The notes: generated by a model from the letters alone, not told the origin. A stretch of DNA of 64,000 bases from Polyangia bacterium (GCA_030424595.1 JAUHWG010000013.1:186001-250000), one strand, 5' to 3'; shown: positions 9,321 to 18,852, counted from the stretch's first letter. Made by a program: numbers and translations.

Positions 9321-9594
9321 GGCTCTGAGGCTCTGAGGCCCGGAGACGCGCCGCGCCGCGCCCTCGGTCGCGCGAAGCACGAGCTCCCCTACACGTGCAC
9401 GGGCGACGTCGACGCGCCGCGCAGGCACCTTCAGAGGCTTCTCTCCGCGAACAGAGGCGCAGCCTCTCTCCCCCTGGGCGGGAGGCGTCCGGTCGCGGGA
9501 GGCCCATCCTCGCTCCGCGACTTTTCCCTTGCAAGGGCGTTGTCTCCCCCTCAGCATCGCCGCAACAAGCCCCAATTCAGGCTCGCGGTCTACG

Positions 9595-11601
9595 ATGCGA
9601 ATCGCATTCACCCACAATCTCCGCACTCTCCCGACCGTCGCCCAGGCCGAGTTCGACTCGCCCGAGACGATCGACGCCCTGGTCGCCGCGCTCGAGCGGC
9701 TGGGTCATGAGGTGACGCGCGTCGACGTGACCGCGCCGCTGCCCGAGGTCGTCGCCCAGCTCCGCGACATCGCCCCAGACCTTGTCTTCAACACCGCCGA
9801 GGGGACCCGCGGGCCCCACCGCGAGGCGCTCTACCCCGCGGTCTTCGAGGAGCTGGACCTCAACTACACCGGGTCGACGCCGCACACCTGCGTCGTGACG
9901 CTCGACAAGCACCTGACCAAGCGGGTGGTCGCGGACGCGGGCGTGCCCGTGCCGCGGGGCATGCTGGTGACCGCGACCAGCCCCCTCCCGGGCGACTTTC
10001 CCCTGCCGGCGTTCATCAAGCCGAACTTCGAGGGGAGCTCGAAGGGGGTGACCTCGCGCTCGCTGTGCCGGACCCGCGAGGAGCTCGAGGGCCGCCTCGC
10101 CGAGATGCTCGTGACCTACGGCGACGGGGTGCTGGTCGAGGAGTTCATCGACGGCGTCGACGTGGTCGTGCCCTACCTGGCAGGCGCCTGCCCGGAGCAC
10201 GCCGACGCGCTCGAGGCGAGCGGCTATGTGTTCGGGCTCGACACCGGCGGCATCTACGACTACGCGGCGAAGAACGAGGACTACGACGCGGTCACCGTGG
10301 TCACGCCGGCCCCCCTGCCCGCGGCGACACGCCTGGAGCTCCGTCGCCTGGCGGGGCTCGCCTTCCAGGCCCTCCAGGTCCGGGACCTCGCCCGGGTCGA
10401 CTTCCGCGTGCGACCCGACGGCAGCGCGGTCTTCCTCGAGCTCAACGCCTTGCCGAGCCTCGAGCCCGGCGCCTCGATCTACGAGTCCGCGGCCCTGGTC
10501 GGCCTGACGACGATAGACGCGGTGCTCGCCACGGTGATCGCCTCTGCGCAGAAGCGTCGGCCGGCGGCGAAGCCCCGCCGCAGCCGCTCCACATCGGTGA
10601 AGGTCGGCCTTATCTACAACCTCCGGCGCCAGGCCAACGACGAGGCTGAGGCCGAGTTCGACAGCGAGGGGACGGTCGAGGCCCTGGCCGCGGCGATCCG
10701 CTCCCACGGCCACGAGGTGCTCCGCCTCGAAGCCGGCCCCGAGCTGCCGCGGCTGCTCCAGGCTGGCGCGTTCGACATCGCCTTCAACATCGCCGAGGGC
10801 TACCGCGGCCGCGGCCGCGAGGCGCTGGTCCCCGCCCTCCTGGAGCTCCACCAGATCGAGTACACCGGCAGCGATCCGGTGACCCTGGCGCTGACCCTCG
10901 ACAAGGGGCTCGCCAAGCGGATCATCCGCAGCGCCGGGCTCCATAGCGCCGCCTCGGTGGTCATGCGGACCGGTCGTGAGGCCTTGGCACCGGGGATGGA
11001 GTACCCGCTGATGGTCAAGCCGATCGCCGAGGGGAGCTCGAAGGGTGTCTTCGCGAACAACGTCGTCCACGACCGCGAGGAGCTGATCGCGGCGGTCGGA
11101 CAGAACCTCGCCCGCTACCGCCAGCCAGCCCTGGTCGAGGCGTTCCTGAGCGGCCGCGAGTTCACGATCGGAGTGCTCGGAGAGTCGCGGCTGCGGGTGC
11201 TGCCGCCGCTCGAGGTCATCTTCACCTCCGGCTCCAAGACGCCGATCTACGGCTACGACGAGAAGAAGAGCAGCGAGGGCGTGCGCTTTGAGTGCCCGCC
11301 GAAGGAGCTGGACCGCAAGCTCGCCAAGGAGCTCGAGACGACCGCCAAGCGCTGCTTCAAGGCGCTCGGCTGCCGCGACGTCGCCCGGATCGACTTTCGC
11401 CTCGACGCCCAGGGACGGGTGAACTTCATCGAGTGCAACCCGCTGCCGGGCCTCGCCCCCGGCTGGTCCGACCTCTGCGTGATCGGTGAGGCCGCCGGGA
11501 TGGACTACAAGGCGCTGGTCGGCGCGATCCTCCAGCCCGGGCTGAAGCGACTCCGCGACGCCCGTCGCCGGGCCAAGAGCGGGACCGCCACGGCGGAGTG
11601 A
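9595..11601 (+). CDS. Tandem-duplicated D-Ala-D-Ala-ligase-like ATP-grasp protein
   Basis: The protein is 668 residues from the ATG at 9595, where homology begins. It contains two complete D-alanine-D-alanine-ligase-like modules in one chain, residues 1-325 and about 335-660. Module 1 opens 'MRIAFTHNLRT' and module 2 'VKVGLIYNLRRQ'; both then have 'AEFDS', 'FN(T/I)AEG', 'LDKxLxKR', a 'KP..EGSSKGV' ATP-loop and a 'R(V/I)DFR' Mg-binding segment, followed by 'ELNALPSLEPG' in module 1 and 'ECNPLPGLAPG' in module 2. Single-module relatives join two amino acids or a peptide and an amino acid using ATP. Two modules may add residues in succession, or one may be structural. The stop lies six bases before the DmpA-type peptidase gene, so the two form an operon joining a peptide-forming enzyme with a peptide-cleaving one. 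The substrate is unknown. Confidence 0.85.
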   Translation: MRIAFTHNLRTLPTVAQAEFDSPETIDALVAALERLGHEVTRVDVTAPLPEVVAQLRDIAPDLVFNTAEGTRGPHREALYPAVFEELDLNYTGSTPHTCVVTLDKHLTKRVVADAGVPVPRGMLVTATSPLPGDFPLPAFIKPNFEGSSKGVTSRSLCRTREELEGRLAEMLVTYGDGVLVEEFIDGVDVVVPYLAGACPEHADALEASGYVFGLDTGGIYDYAAKNEDYDAVTVVTPAPLPAATRLELRRLAGLAFQALQVRDLARVDFRVRPDGSAVFLELNALPSLEPGASIYESAALVGLTTIDAVLATVIASAQKRRPAAKPRRSRSTSVKVGLIYNLRRQANDEAEAEFDSEGTVEALAAAIRSHGHEVLRLEAGPELPRLLQAGAFDIAFNIAEGYRGRGREALVPALLELHQIEYTGSDPVTLALTLDKGLAKRIIRSAGLHSAASVVMRTGREALAPGMEYPLMVKPIAEGSSKGVFANNVVHDREELIAAVGQNLARYRQPALVEAFLSGREFTIGVLGESRLRVLPPLEVIFTSGSKTPIYGYDEKKSSEGVRFECPPKELDRKLAKELETTAKRCFKALGCRDVARIDFRLDAQGRVNFIECNPLPGLAPGWSDLCVIGEAAGMDYKALVGAILQPGLKRLRDARRRAKSGTATAE

Positions 11602-11607
11602 GCTAGC

Positions 11608-12711
11608 ATGAAAAGCGACAAACGACTTCGGGACCTCGGCGTCCGGATCGGCTCCTTTGAGCCTGGACCTCTCAACGCGATCACCGACGTGCCGGGGGTC
11701 GCCGTCGGCCACTCGACGATCTACTCGGGACCGGGCGCCACGCCCATCCTCCGCACCGGCGTCACCGCGATCCTCCCCCGCGACGGCGACATCTTCCACG
11801 AGCGCCTGCCGGCCGGGCACTTCGTCCTCAACGGCGCCGGCGAGCTCAGCGGCATCATCCAGGTGGCGGAGTGGGGCCTCCTGGAGACGCCGATCCTCCT
11901 CACCAACACGATGTCGGTCGGCGCGGTCGGAGCCGCCGTCGTCGAGCATATGCAGCGCTCGAACCCGGGGATCGGCCGCGAGCACGATGTCATCATCCCG
12001 GTCGTCGGCGAGTGTGACGATTCCTTCCTCAACGACGTGCGCACGCCCTGCATCGAACGGCACCACGTCTGGGAGGCGATCGACAGCGCCCGCGGGGGAG
12101 CTGTCGCCGAGGGCAACGTCGGCGCGGGCACAGGCATGATCACCTGCGACCTCAAGGCGGGCATCGGCACCTCCTCGCGGAGCGTCCCCTTCCAGGACCA
12201 GCCCTGGAACCTCGGCGTCCTCGTGCTCTCGAACGTCGGCAGGCTCGAAGATCTCCGCCTCGACGGCGTCCCGGTCGGGCGGGTGATCTCGCCGACGGTC
12301 TCCGCCGCCGAGCGACGGCGCACCCTCTACGGCAGCATCGTCGTCGTCATCGCCACCGACGCGCCCGTCTCGGCCAAGCAGCTCGACCGGGTCTGCAAGC
12401 GCGCGGCCCTCGGTATCGGCAGGATCGGATCCTACGCCGCCCACGGCTCCGGCGAGATCGTGATCGGCTTCAGCACCGCCAACACCCACCCGCGGGTCGG
12501 CGACAAGCCGCACATGATCACGACGATCGCCGACACTGTGCTCGATCCGCTCTACGCGGCGACCATCGAGTGCACCGAGGAGGCGATCTGGAACGCCCTC
12601 TGCGCGGCCGAGGCGGTCCAAGGCCGTGACGGCAACTCCGCCCCGCAGGCGCCGATGGAGCGCTTCGCGGAGATCTGGCGCAAGCGCGAAGCGCTCCTCA
12701 AGCGCTGCTAG
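11608..12711 (+). CDS. P1-family (DmpA-type) aminopeptidase
   Basis: The protein is 367 residues, normal for the DmpA/L-aminopeptidase-D-Ala-esterase family (peptidase family S58/P1). These N-terminal-nucleophile hydrolases process themselves. The predicted cleavage and nucleophile site is Gly242-Ser243 in 'LYGSIVVVIATDAP'. Other family segments are 'ITDVPGVAVGHST', 'NGAGELSG', 'GNVGAGTGM' and 'ARTGS'-like 'IGRIGSYAAHGSGE'. Known members release N-terminal D- or L-residues, including D-Ala and beta-peptides. There is no signal peptide, so it acts in the cytoplasm. It follows the double ligase by six bases and is almost certainly co-transcribed; it may trim or recycle the ligase product. Confidence 0.9.
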   Translation: MKSDKRLRDLGVRIGSFEPGPLNAITDVPGVAVGHSTIYSGPGATPILRTGVTAILPRDGDIFHERLPAGHFVLNGAGELSGIIQVAEWGLLETPILLTNTMSVGAVGAAVVEHMQRSNPGIGREHDVIIPVVGECDDSFLNDVRTPCIERHHVWEAIDSARGGAVAEGNVGAGTGMITCDLKAGIGTSSRSVPFQDQPWNLGVLVLSNVGRLEDLRLDGVPVGRVISPTVSAAERRRTLYGSIVVVIATDAPVSAKQLDRVCKRAALGIGRIGSYAAHGSGEIVIGFSTANTHPRVGDKPHMITTIADTVLDPLYAATIECTEEAIWNALCAAEAVQGRDGNSAPQAPMERFAEIWRKREALLKRC

Positions 12712-12890
12712 GAGCCGGCGAAGGGTCCGCCCCGTCGAAGCCGAGCCGAGACCCGTCGCTCCCCCCCGAGCCCTCGACGGCGCGTCCCTCCGCCGGGGGC
12801 ACCGCGCGTCGTGGCGGAGACGAGAGCGCGCGCGGGACGAGGGGGCCTATCGACGATCCCGGGAGACTCGCGGCCCTCCAAGAGGTCGCC

Positions 12891-15305
12891 TCAGATCTCG
12901 ACCCGGACCCCGAAGAGAGGAAGTATCGGCATGCTCAGCCCGCCGACGCGTCGGCGGAAGTCGACCGAATAGAAGTAGGCCTCAGTGTTCTGCTGATTGT
13001 AGACGTTGAGGACGTCGAGGTAGGCGCTGACCACCGTGCGTCGCAGGACCCAGCGCTTGTCGACGCGGAGATCGAGCTGGTGAAAGAGCGGGAAGCGATC
13101 GCTGAGCGGAACCCCGTAGAGCGGGTAGAACTCGCTCGCGGAGCCCATCGCGGCGACCACCGGCGTATAGGGGAGACCCGAGCTCAGGCGGAAGCGGCCG
13201 CCGATCTGCCAGCCCCGGGGGAGACGGGCGCTCAGCACTGCGACGAGGTTGTGCCGTTGATCGTAGGGGCTCTCGCTGTAGCGGACCGAGCCGTCGGACT
13301 GCATCAGGTCGCGAAGCCCCCACATCAAGGTGTAGGCGACCCAGCCGTAGATCCGGCGAGTGAGGCGCTTGCGGAGGATGAACTCACCGCCGTAGGCGAG
13401 CTCGCCCGCGGTCAGATAGCTGCTCGGCCGGTGGGGGTCGGCGAGATCGCGGACGAAGCCGTGGGCCTCAAGCTCGACCGACTCTGCGAGGCGAACCGAG
13501 CCGCCCGCGCTCGCCTGCAGCGCCCGCAGCGGCCGCATCGCCAGCTCCCGGTAATAGAGGCTCGGATCGAAGTTTTGCCGGATCTGGTAAGGGAGCACGA
13601 GCTGTCCGACGGGCGTGGCACTCTGGCTTTCGACCCCGAAGAGCCGGGAGAACCCCTGCACCTGCCCGATCCACGGCTGCGTATAGGTGCCGATCGCAGC
13701 GGTCAAAGTCCAGCGCTCCCCGACCTCCTGGCGCAGCCGCAGGCGCGGGTCGACCGCGAAGGCGTCGATCCTCTCGGCGACGAAGCCGGAGAAGCGCGTC
13801 CCGGCGGCGATCGTCGTCCCGCGCCGCCGGTAGGTCGCCTCGCCGTAGAGCCCGAGGTACGCGTGGCTCAGGCTCGTCGTGTTCGAGGTCCCAGCTGCGC
13901 CGTAGAGGTCGGGGCCGTTCGAGGACTCGGACGCCACCTCACCGGTCTGACGTCCGATCTCCGCGTCGGCGCCGAGGGTCAGGGTGAGCGACTCCGTCAG
14001 CGCGTGATCGATCTGCGCCCGCAGGGTCGAGACGATCGCGCGGCGGGGCTCTGGCGGCTCCTGTGGGCTGCTCTCGCCGAAGAGGACGCGGTTCTGGTCG
14101 AGGCGCAGCGCCGGGGTCAGGAGCACCGAGGTGTCGCCGAGCTTCGCCCGATAGGCCATGTCGACCCGGTGAAAGGAGAGGCGCGGCTCAAAGTAGGCCT
14201 CGCGATCTCCGCCTGGCGGCTTCGAGGACATGAACGAGAGGCTGTCGCCGGCGCCGATGAAGCCGACGTGGAGCCGACGCCCGCGCCCCAGCGGCCTGTC
14301 GTAGAACGCCTGATAATCGTAATAGGTCGGGTAGATGATCGGCGAATTGGGGTTGAGCGCGCCGAAGGCCCGGAGGGGCAGATCGAGGTGCGCGCGGCGG
14401 ACCGACGCGAGGAACGTGCCCTTGCCGACAGGCCCCTCGGCGAGCCCGCCCACGCCGCCCAGGTCGAAGAAGGCCTCGCCGTGGTAGCCGTCGCGTCGAC
14501 CTGCGCGCGGGGACAGAGAGATGAGACCGCCGCTCGCGTTGCCGAAGGCAGGGGCGAAATTGGAGGGGGCAAAGGTGAGCTCGCCTATCGCACCGGGCGG
14601 GAGCACGGAGCTCAGGCCGCTCAGATGGAAGGCGAAGGGCACCGGGTGGTCGCCGACGTAGACCAGCGATTGTCGCGGGTTGGCGCCGCGGAGGACCAGG
14701 AGGCCCGCCCCGAAGGGCGCGCGGGCGACCCCAGGCAGGCTCTGGAGCGCGCGCAGCGGGTCGCCCTGACTCCCGGGCAGGGTCCGGATCTCCTCGCGGG
14801 AGAGCTGGCGCTCCACCGGCGCAGGCCCGGCGATCCTCTGCCGCGCTCGGCGGCGGACGACGACCGTCCGGTAGCGCGCAGCGTCGTCGCGGCGGAGGAA
14901 GAGCTGGAGGCCGCGGCGGGAGGACGACGCCTTCGCTCCGTCGACGATCCAGCGCCCGCGCGCATAGTCCGGCGCGAGCACCTCGATCGTCAGGAGACCG
15001 GACGGGAGGTCGTCGACGACGAAGCCACCGTTCTCATCGGTCTCGCCGCGGCGTAGCCACGGCGGATCCTCGGTCGCCGGCAGAGGATCCCGAACCTCAC
15101 CGACCCGGGCGCCCTCGGCCGCCGGGTAGACCAGGACAGGCACGCCGGCGAGGGGCGATCGATCCCCGGCGCGGCGGAGAACACCCTGCAGGCGGACCGT
15201 CTCCTCCGCGCTCGCGCTCGCGCTCGCGGAGGCAGACGCTCGAAGCGGAGACCCCAGCGAAGCCGCGAGCAGAGCCGCCGCGAGAACGCTGAGCGACGCG
15301 CTCAC
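12891..15305 (-). CDS. TonB-dependent outer-membrane receptor with N-terminal carboxypeptidase-like domain
   Basis: The protein is about 804 residues. I choose the GTG at 15305, which overlaps the stop of the upstream lipoprotein gene as GTGA and gives a good signal peptide followed by a Ser-Ala repeat. Residues 38-125 look like a CarboxypepD-regulatory beta sandwich ('LAGVPVLVYP...GLLTIEV'). A plug domain follows ('REEIRTLPGSQGDPLRALQ', 'VYVGDHPVPFAFHLSGL'), then a long Tyr/Arg-rich barrel ending 'LFGVRVEI'. No clear TonB box was identified. Such receptors import siderophores, metal complexes or nutrients. The overlap with the lipoprotein gene indicates one operon, so the lipoprotein is the likely surface or periplasmic partner. 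The substrate is unknown. Confidence 0.85.
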   Translation of the reverse strand: MSASLSVLAAALLAASLGSPLRASASASASASAEETVRLQGVLRRAGDRSPLAGVPVLVYPAAEGARVGEVRDPLPATEDPPWLRRGETDENGGFVVDDLPSGLLTIEVLAPDYARGRWIVDGAKASSSRRGLQLFLRRDDAARYRTVVVRRRARQRIAGPAPVERQLSREEIRTLPGSQGDPLRALQSLPGVARAPFGAGLLVLRGANPRQSLVYVGDHPVPFAFHLSGLSSVLPPGAIGELTFAPSNFAPAFGNASGGLISLSPRAGRRDGYHGEAFFDLGGVGGLAEGPVGKGTFLASVRRAHLDLPLRAFGALNPNSPIIYPTYYDYQAFYDRPLGRGRRLHVGFIGAGDSLSFMSSKPPGGDREAYFEPRLSFHRVDMAYRAKLGDTSVLLTPALRLDQNRVLFGESSPQEPPEPRRAIVSTLRAQIDHALTESLTLTLGADAEIGRQTGEVASESSNGPDLYGAAGTSNTTSLSHAYLGLYGEATYRRRGTTIAAGTRFSGFVAERIDAFAVDPRLRLRQEVGERWTLTAAIGTYTQPWIGQVQGFSRLFGVESQSATPVGQLVLPYQIRQNFDPSLYYRELAMRPLRALQASAGGSVRLAESVELEAHGFVRDLADPHRPSSYLTAGELAYGGEFILRKRLTRRIYGWVAYTLMWGLRDLMQSDGSVRYSESPYDQRHNLVAVLSARLPRGWQIGGRFRLSSGLPYTPVVAAMGSASEFYPLYGVPLSDRFPLFHQLDLRVDKRWVLRRTVVSAYLDVLNVYNQQNTEAYFYSVDFRRRVGGLSMPILPLFGVRVEI

Positions 15306-16312
15306 GGCGGGGGAGCCTCCGGATCGCCGAGCACAAGCTGGAGGTAGAACCACTGCCAGCTCTCGTGGTGGCTGTAGGGGCGCCCCTCCTCGCCGACCCG
15401 AAAGTAGAGGAACGCGCCGTCATCGTCGGGCGCCTGGACTGAGGCGAGGCTCGATCCGCTGTAGAAGGCGCTCTCCGGGAGCAGGGGCGCCGACGCGAAG
15501 AAGTTCGCCGAGAGAAACTCCAGCCGCTCCTCAATCACCATCTGGAGCTCTTCCTCATCGGCGACGAGCTCTAGCGCCAACCTCTCGTCGGCCCGCATCG
15601 TCACGACCTCGCCGGACACCGCGGTCTGCGTCCGTACCCCAGCGGGACCGCTGAACCTCAGCTCGGCCCGGAGGCTCTCCGCGTAGTAGTCCGGCTCCGA
15701 CTCGGGGGCGCTGAGCTCGACCCCCGCGAGCTCCTCAACACGGTAGGTCGGTCCATAGGCCAACCTCTCCCGGGTGTAGTGGCAGCCGAAGCGCTCGCCC
15801 TCCCCTCCCCTGATGTAGAAATCGAGGCAATCCTCAGCGTCGTACTCCGCGGAGGTGGACGCGAACATGAAGACGAAGTTCTCATCTCTCCCCTGGAAGC
15901 CGCCCATCGGCACCGGCGGCAGGGTGAGCTCATCGCCGAGCACCCTGCATTGGAGCGCAAGGTCGAGGCCATCCTCCCCACAAGGTCCGATGTCCGCGGC
16001 GAACCTCAGGGTCACGTAGGGGAAGCCGCTGCGGATCCAAATCGGCGGACCCACGGGATCGACAGGTCCCTCAGGCCCGGCGAAGAAAGCCTCAAGACGG
16101 AGGCGATCGCCGGGCAACCCCTCACGGCGGCGGACCCCTGGGGGATCCTCGGCGAGGGGGAGCGAGAGCCCACCGGTGGCGACCACGCTCTGCTCGATCA
16201 CCATCAGCCGGGCGTCGGTCACGAGCCACACGGGCACCGCCTCCGGCAGACACCCCGCCAGAGCAACGGCCAAGAGGCCCTGCCGACGCCGCGGACGCGA
16301 GAAGTACAGCAC
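15302..16312 (-). CDS. Lipoprotein of unknown function, partner of the TonB receptor
   Basis: This 336-residue protein starts with a basic N-terminus and a lipobox 'LAVALAGC', so it is probably a lipoprotein. The mature part is acidic and beta-rich, with six or so cysteines (for example 'CGEDGLDLALQC' and 'EDCLDFYI...FGC') that could form disulfides. I do not recognise a family. Its stop overlaps the start of the TonB-dependent receptor gene, so the two are translationally coupled and very likely cooperate, perhaps in ligand capture at the cell surface. Proteins annotated only as hypothetical beside such receptors are common in myxobacteria. Confidence 0.65.
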   Translation of the reverse strand: MLYFSRPRRRQGLLAVALAGCLPEAVPVWLVTDARLMVIEQSVVATGGLSLPLAEDPPGVRRREGLPGDRLRLEAFFAGPEGPVDPVGPPIWIRSGFPYVTLRFAADIGPCGEDGLDLALQCRVLGDELTLPPVPMGGFQGRDENFVFMFASTSAEYDAEDCLDFYIRGGEGERFGCHYTRERLAYGPTYRVEELAGVELSAPESEPDYYAESLRAELRFSGPAGVRTQTAVSGEVVTMRADERLALELVADEEELQMVIEERLEFLSANFFASAPLLPESAFYSGSSLASVQAPDDDGAFLYFRVGEEGRPYSHHESWQWFYLQLVLGDPEAPPP

Positions 16313-16887
16313 CGCGCGGAAGCATACTCCGACAGGGCCCCCCGCGGCACCTCCGAGCTCTGTCTCGCGCAGAGGACACCTGCGAGGTTGTACGCTCCCC
16401 TACGCGACCCCATCGACGGCAGGGCGCCTGCGCTTCCTAGGGACGGGTCTTCTCGTCGCCGGCTGCCCTGTGCCTCTCGGCTCGGACACGGCGGCGACGA
16501 CCACGACCACGACCACGACCACCTCACGGCCCCACAAGCCCTCCCAGAGGCATCCAGAGGCCGAACAAGCCTCAGCCCACATCCGCCAGCTCCCTCCCGA
16601 CGGCCTGGAGGACGAGCCGATGGGTCGGGAGAGGAGGGCCCCGCGAACGAGTCTAGGACGTGCATCGACCTGCCCGTGAGGGCAGATCGACGCACGCGCC
16701 GACCTGTCTGAGAGAGCGGGGCCCTCCTCTCCCGGCCTACGCCACAGCCTCCGCCTCTCAACCCCGAAGCCTACGCCCCAAGCACCCTCGCGAAGATCGC
16801 ATCAGCCCACGAACAATCCACACTTCACCATCCGCCTCTCCATCCACCAGGCCAACAACCTCGCCGCCTTCCACCGCTCATCGGAGC
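16313..16887. other. Long intergenic region with a structured inverted repeat
   Basis: These 575 bases contain no credible gene. They hold a run of CGACCA hexamers (about 16496-16522) and a large stem-loop (16626-16734, listed separately). The side next to 16312 must carry the promoter of the lipoprotein-TonB-receptor operon; the other side follows the end of an ATP-grasp gene. Confidence 0.5.
16626..16734. repeat. 19-bp perfect inverted repeat enclosing a second hairpin
   Basis: The arms 16626-16644 and 16716-16734 are exact reverse complements over 19 bases. Inside, 16660-16675 and 16680-16695 pair at 14 of 16 positions around the four-base loop GTGA, which would be a GNRA-type tetraloop in RNA on the plus strand. 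The whole makes a two-storey stem about 109 bases long. No T-tract follows on either strand, so a simple intrinsic terminator is unlikely. It could be a small structured RNA, a processing site or a mobile palindromic element; sequence alone does not decide. Confidence 0.6.
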
Positions 16888-18114
16888 CTATGCATCCGAG
16901 CCCCCGCTCACCCGCGGGGTCGGAGCCCGCAGCTCGACGTCGAGGAGCCCCTGCACCTTCCGGATCGCTCGGACAAGCCCAGGGCGATCCGCCCCCAGGA
17001 ACAACACCCACCCCTTCGACTCGCCGACCCCCCGCCGCGCGCCCAGGACATCACCGGGCCGCAGCGAGCATTGCACACGCTCGACGCCGGGGAGCGCCTT
17101 GACGGTCTCCAGGCCCGAGACCGCGACCACCTCGCCGACCCCGGGATGGATGATCAGCGCCGCCGCACACCCCGGCCGCACCGAAGCGGCGGGCACCTCC
17201 GGCGCCTCCCCACAGCTGATCGAGATCAGCGCATCGTAGGGATCGAAGCCATAGGCCGCGGTGATGAGGTCCATCAAGTAGCCGCCCGGCGGGCGAGCTG
17301 CGACCTCACCCAACACGTACCCGTCCTGGGTGATGAAGAGCTCCAGGTGGGTGATGCCGTCGGCGATCCCGAAGGCATGAAGCACCTCGGCGTTGAGCTC
17401 CAGCGCCCCCCGGCGATGGGCCGCCGACACCCCCGCGGGGACGATGCTCGCATAGCCCTGGATGAGATACTCTGAGGGGTTCGTGAAGAGGATCGAGCCG
17501 CCGGCGACCAACGACTCGACGCTCATCTCCACCCCTTTGACCAGCTCTTCAGCGATCAGATCCGCCGACTCTGCGCCCTTGATCGCCGCCCGGACCTCGG
17601 CGAGGTTCTTGGCGATCACCAGGTCGCGGCTGCCCGAGGAGCTCCGAGGCTTGACCACCAGCGGTAGGCCGAGCTCCGCGACGAGCTCGCTGGCGGTGGT
17701 CTCCGCGGTCACCGCCAAGTAGGCCGCGGTCCGGATCCCGACCTCCCTCGCCCGCGCCTTCATCCGCACCTTGTCGCGGAATAGGTCGGCCTGCGCCGGG
17801 CGAATCCCGGGGAGATCGAACCTCTCGGCGATCTCCGCGGCCATCGCCACCGAGCGCTCGATCAGGGCGACCACACCCCGCGGTCGCTCTCCTCCGAGCG
17901 CCTCGCAGACCTTCTCGAGCCCCCCCTTGGGGTCGCGAAAGTCGACGTGGACCACCGCGTGGGCCTTCGCCCTCGCGGACTTCGGCGGCGTGCGATCGAC
18001 CACCAGCACGATCGGACCGTGGCGAAGCGAGGCCGCGAGAGCCTGCCGGCGATAGCCGACGAGGAGCACGGGGGCGAGGGTGGTCTCTTTCGGAGCGGCC
18101 ACGGCTCTGAGCAT
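16888..18114 (-). CDS. ATP-grasp domain carboxylate-amine ligase-like protein
   Basis: The protein is 408 residues with an ATG start at 18114. An N-terminal Rossmann-like pre-ATP-grasp region ('VLLVGYRRQALAASL') leads to an ATP-grasp core. 'LVVKPRSSSGSRDLVIAKN' is the ATP-binding loop, 'AEELVKGVEMSVESLV' the central strand, and 'HLELFITQDGYVLGEVAARP' the acidic Mg-binding segment. The C-terminal 100 residues form the usual lid-like domain. Relatives join a carboxylate to an amine with ATP. It lies 154 bases from the divergent RimB-like gene and near a RimK-type ligase, which suggests a neighbourhood for peptide or amino-acid ligation. The exact substrate cannot be inferred. Confidence 0.82.
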   Translation of the reverse strand: MLRAVAAPKETTLAPVLLVGYRRQALAASLRHGPIVLVVDRTPPKSARAKAHAVVHVDFRDPKGGLEKVCEALGGERPRGVVALIERSVAMAAEIAERFDLPGIRPAQADLFRDKVRMKARAREVGIRTAAYLAVTAETTASELVAELGLPLVVKPRSSSGSRDLVIAKNLAEVRAAIKGAESADLIAEELVKGVEMSVESLVAGGSILFTNPSEYLIQGYASIVPAGVSAAHRRGALELNAEVLHAFGIADGITHLELFITQDGYVLGEVAARPPGGYLMDLITAAYGFDPYDALISISCGEAPEVPAASVRPGCAAALIIHPGVGEVVAVSGLETVKALPGVERVQCSLRPGDVLGARRGVGESKGWVLFLGADRPGLVRAIRKVQGLLDVELRAPTPRVSGGSDA

Positions 18115-18268
18115 AACCGTGCCCCAGCGCCTACGTCATTCCCCGTCTCGCGATGACGATCACCGTCGCCGTGGCAGCGCTGACGCGAGACGACGCGATA
18201 GCGGAGTGTGGGGCGTACCTTGACCTCAGCGGGAGCCCGGGGGATGCTTGGGCGATGGAGAATTCTTG

Positions 18269-18802
18269 ATGCCCGCACGACGCCGAGAGCTGCACGTAAT
18301 CGGTTGGCGAGAGTGGGTCGGTCTGCCCGAGCTCGGGATCCCAGCGGTCAAGGCGAAGATCGACACCGGCGCCCGCACCAGCGCGCTCCATGCCGTCAAC
18401 GTCGAGCGCTTTCGTAAGCGCGGCAAACCCTGGGTCCGGTTTGAGGTCCATCCGCACCAGCGGGACGTCGAGAATTCCGTCGTCACCGAGGCGATCGTCA
18501 TCGACGAGCGGACGATCCGCAACTCAGGAGGCACCGCCGAGCACCGCCCGGTGATCCTGACGACGGTCGACCTCGGCCCGACCTCGCTGCAGATCGAGCT
18601 GACCCTGACCAACCGGGCGCTGATGGGCTTTCGCATGCTCCTGGGGCGCGAGGCGGTCCGCAACCGCTTCTACATCGATCCCGGCACCTCCTTCTGTCTC
18701 CGCGAGCCGCGCACTCTCGGGGAGAGCCCGCGGCGAGCGGTCGCGGTGACCAAGCGGGTCAGCAAGCGGAGGCGCAGGGAGACGAGCGACGAGTCGAGCT
18801 AG
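18269..18802 (+). CDS. RimB-like ATP-dependent zinc protease family (retropepsin-like)
   Basis: The protein is 177 residues from the ATG at 18269, with GGAG eight bases upstream. It belongs to the family often called 'ATP-dependent zinc protease' or RimB: 'IGWREWVGLPELGIPAVKAK' is followed by 'IDTGARTSALHA', with the Asp32-Thr33-Gly34 motif of retropepsin-like proteases, and later 'LLGREAVRNRFYIDP'. The C-terminus is a short basic tail. In other bacteria this gene sits beside rimK, whose product adds glutamates to ribosomal protein S6 or other targets. Here it converges on the aspartoacylase-rimK pair, the stops being 51 bases apart. A role in trimming the RimK product is a reasonable inference. 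Confidence 0.82.
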   Translation: MPARRRELHVIGWREWVGLPELGIPAVKAKIDTGARTSALHAVNVERFRKRGKPWVRFEVHPHQRDVENSVVTEAIVIDERTIRNSGGTAEHRPVILTTVDLGPTSLQIELTLTNRALMGFRMLLGREAVRNRFYIDPGTSFCLREPRTLGESPRRAVAVTKRVSKRRRRETSDESS

Positions 18803-18852
18803 CTACGCCACAGGCCCCTGCCCCCGCCCCGGCCCGCTCCCGCTAGCAGCGG

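Noticed and set aside
9577..12621. A 1014-codon open frame on the minus strand
   Set aside because: It lies opposite two well-supported genes (double ligase and peptidase), has Asp/Arg/Gly/Val composition typical of antisense frames in GC-rich DNA, and no recognisable domain.
13080..15056. A 658-codon open frame on the plus strand
   Set aside because: It is antisense to the TonB-dependent receptor, which has clear plug and barrel features.
16496..16522. CGACCA hexamer run considered as a binding-site array
   Set aside because: It is a simple low-complexity run with no second copy near a promoter; no support for function.
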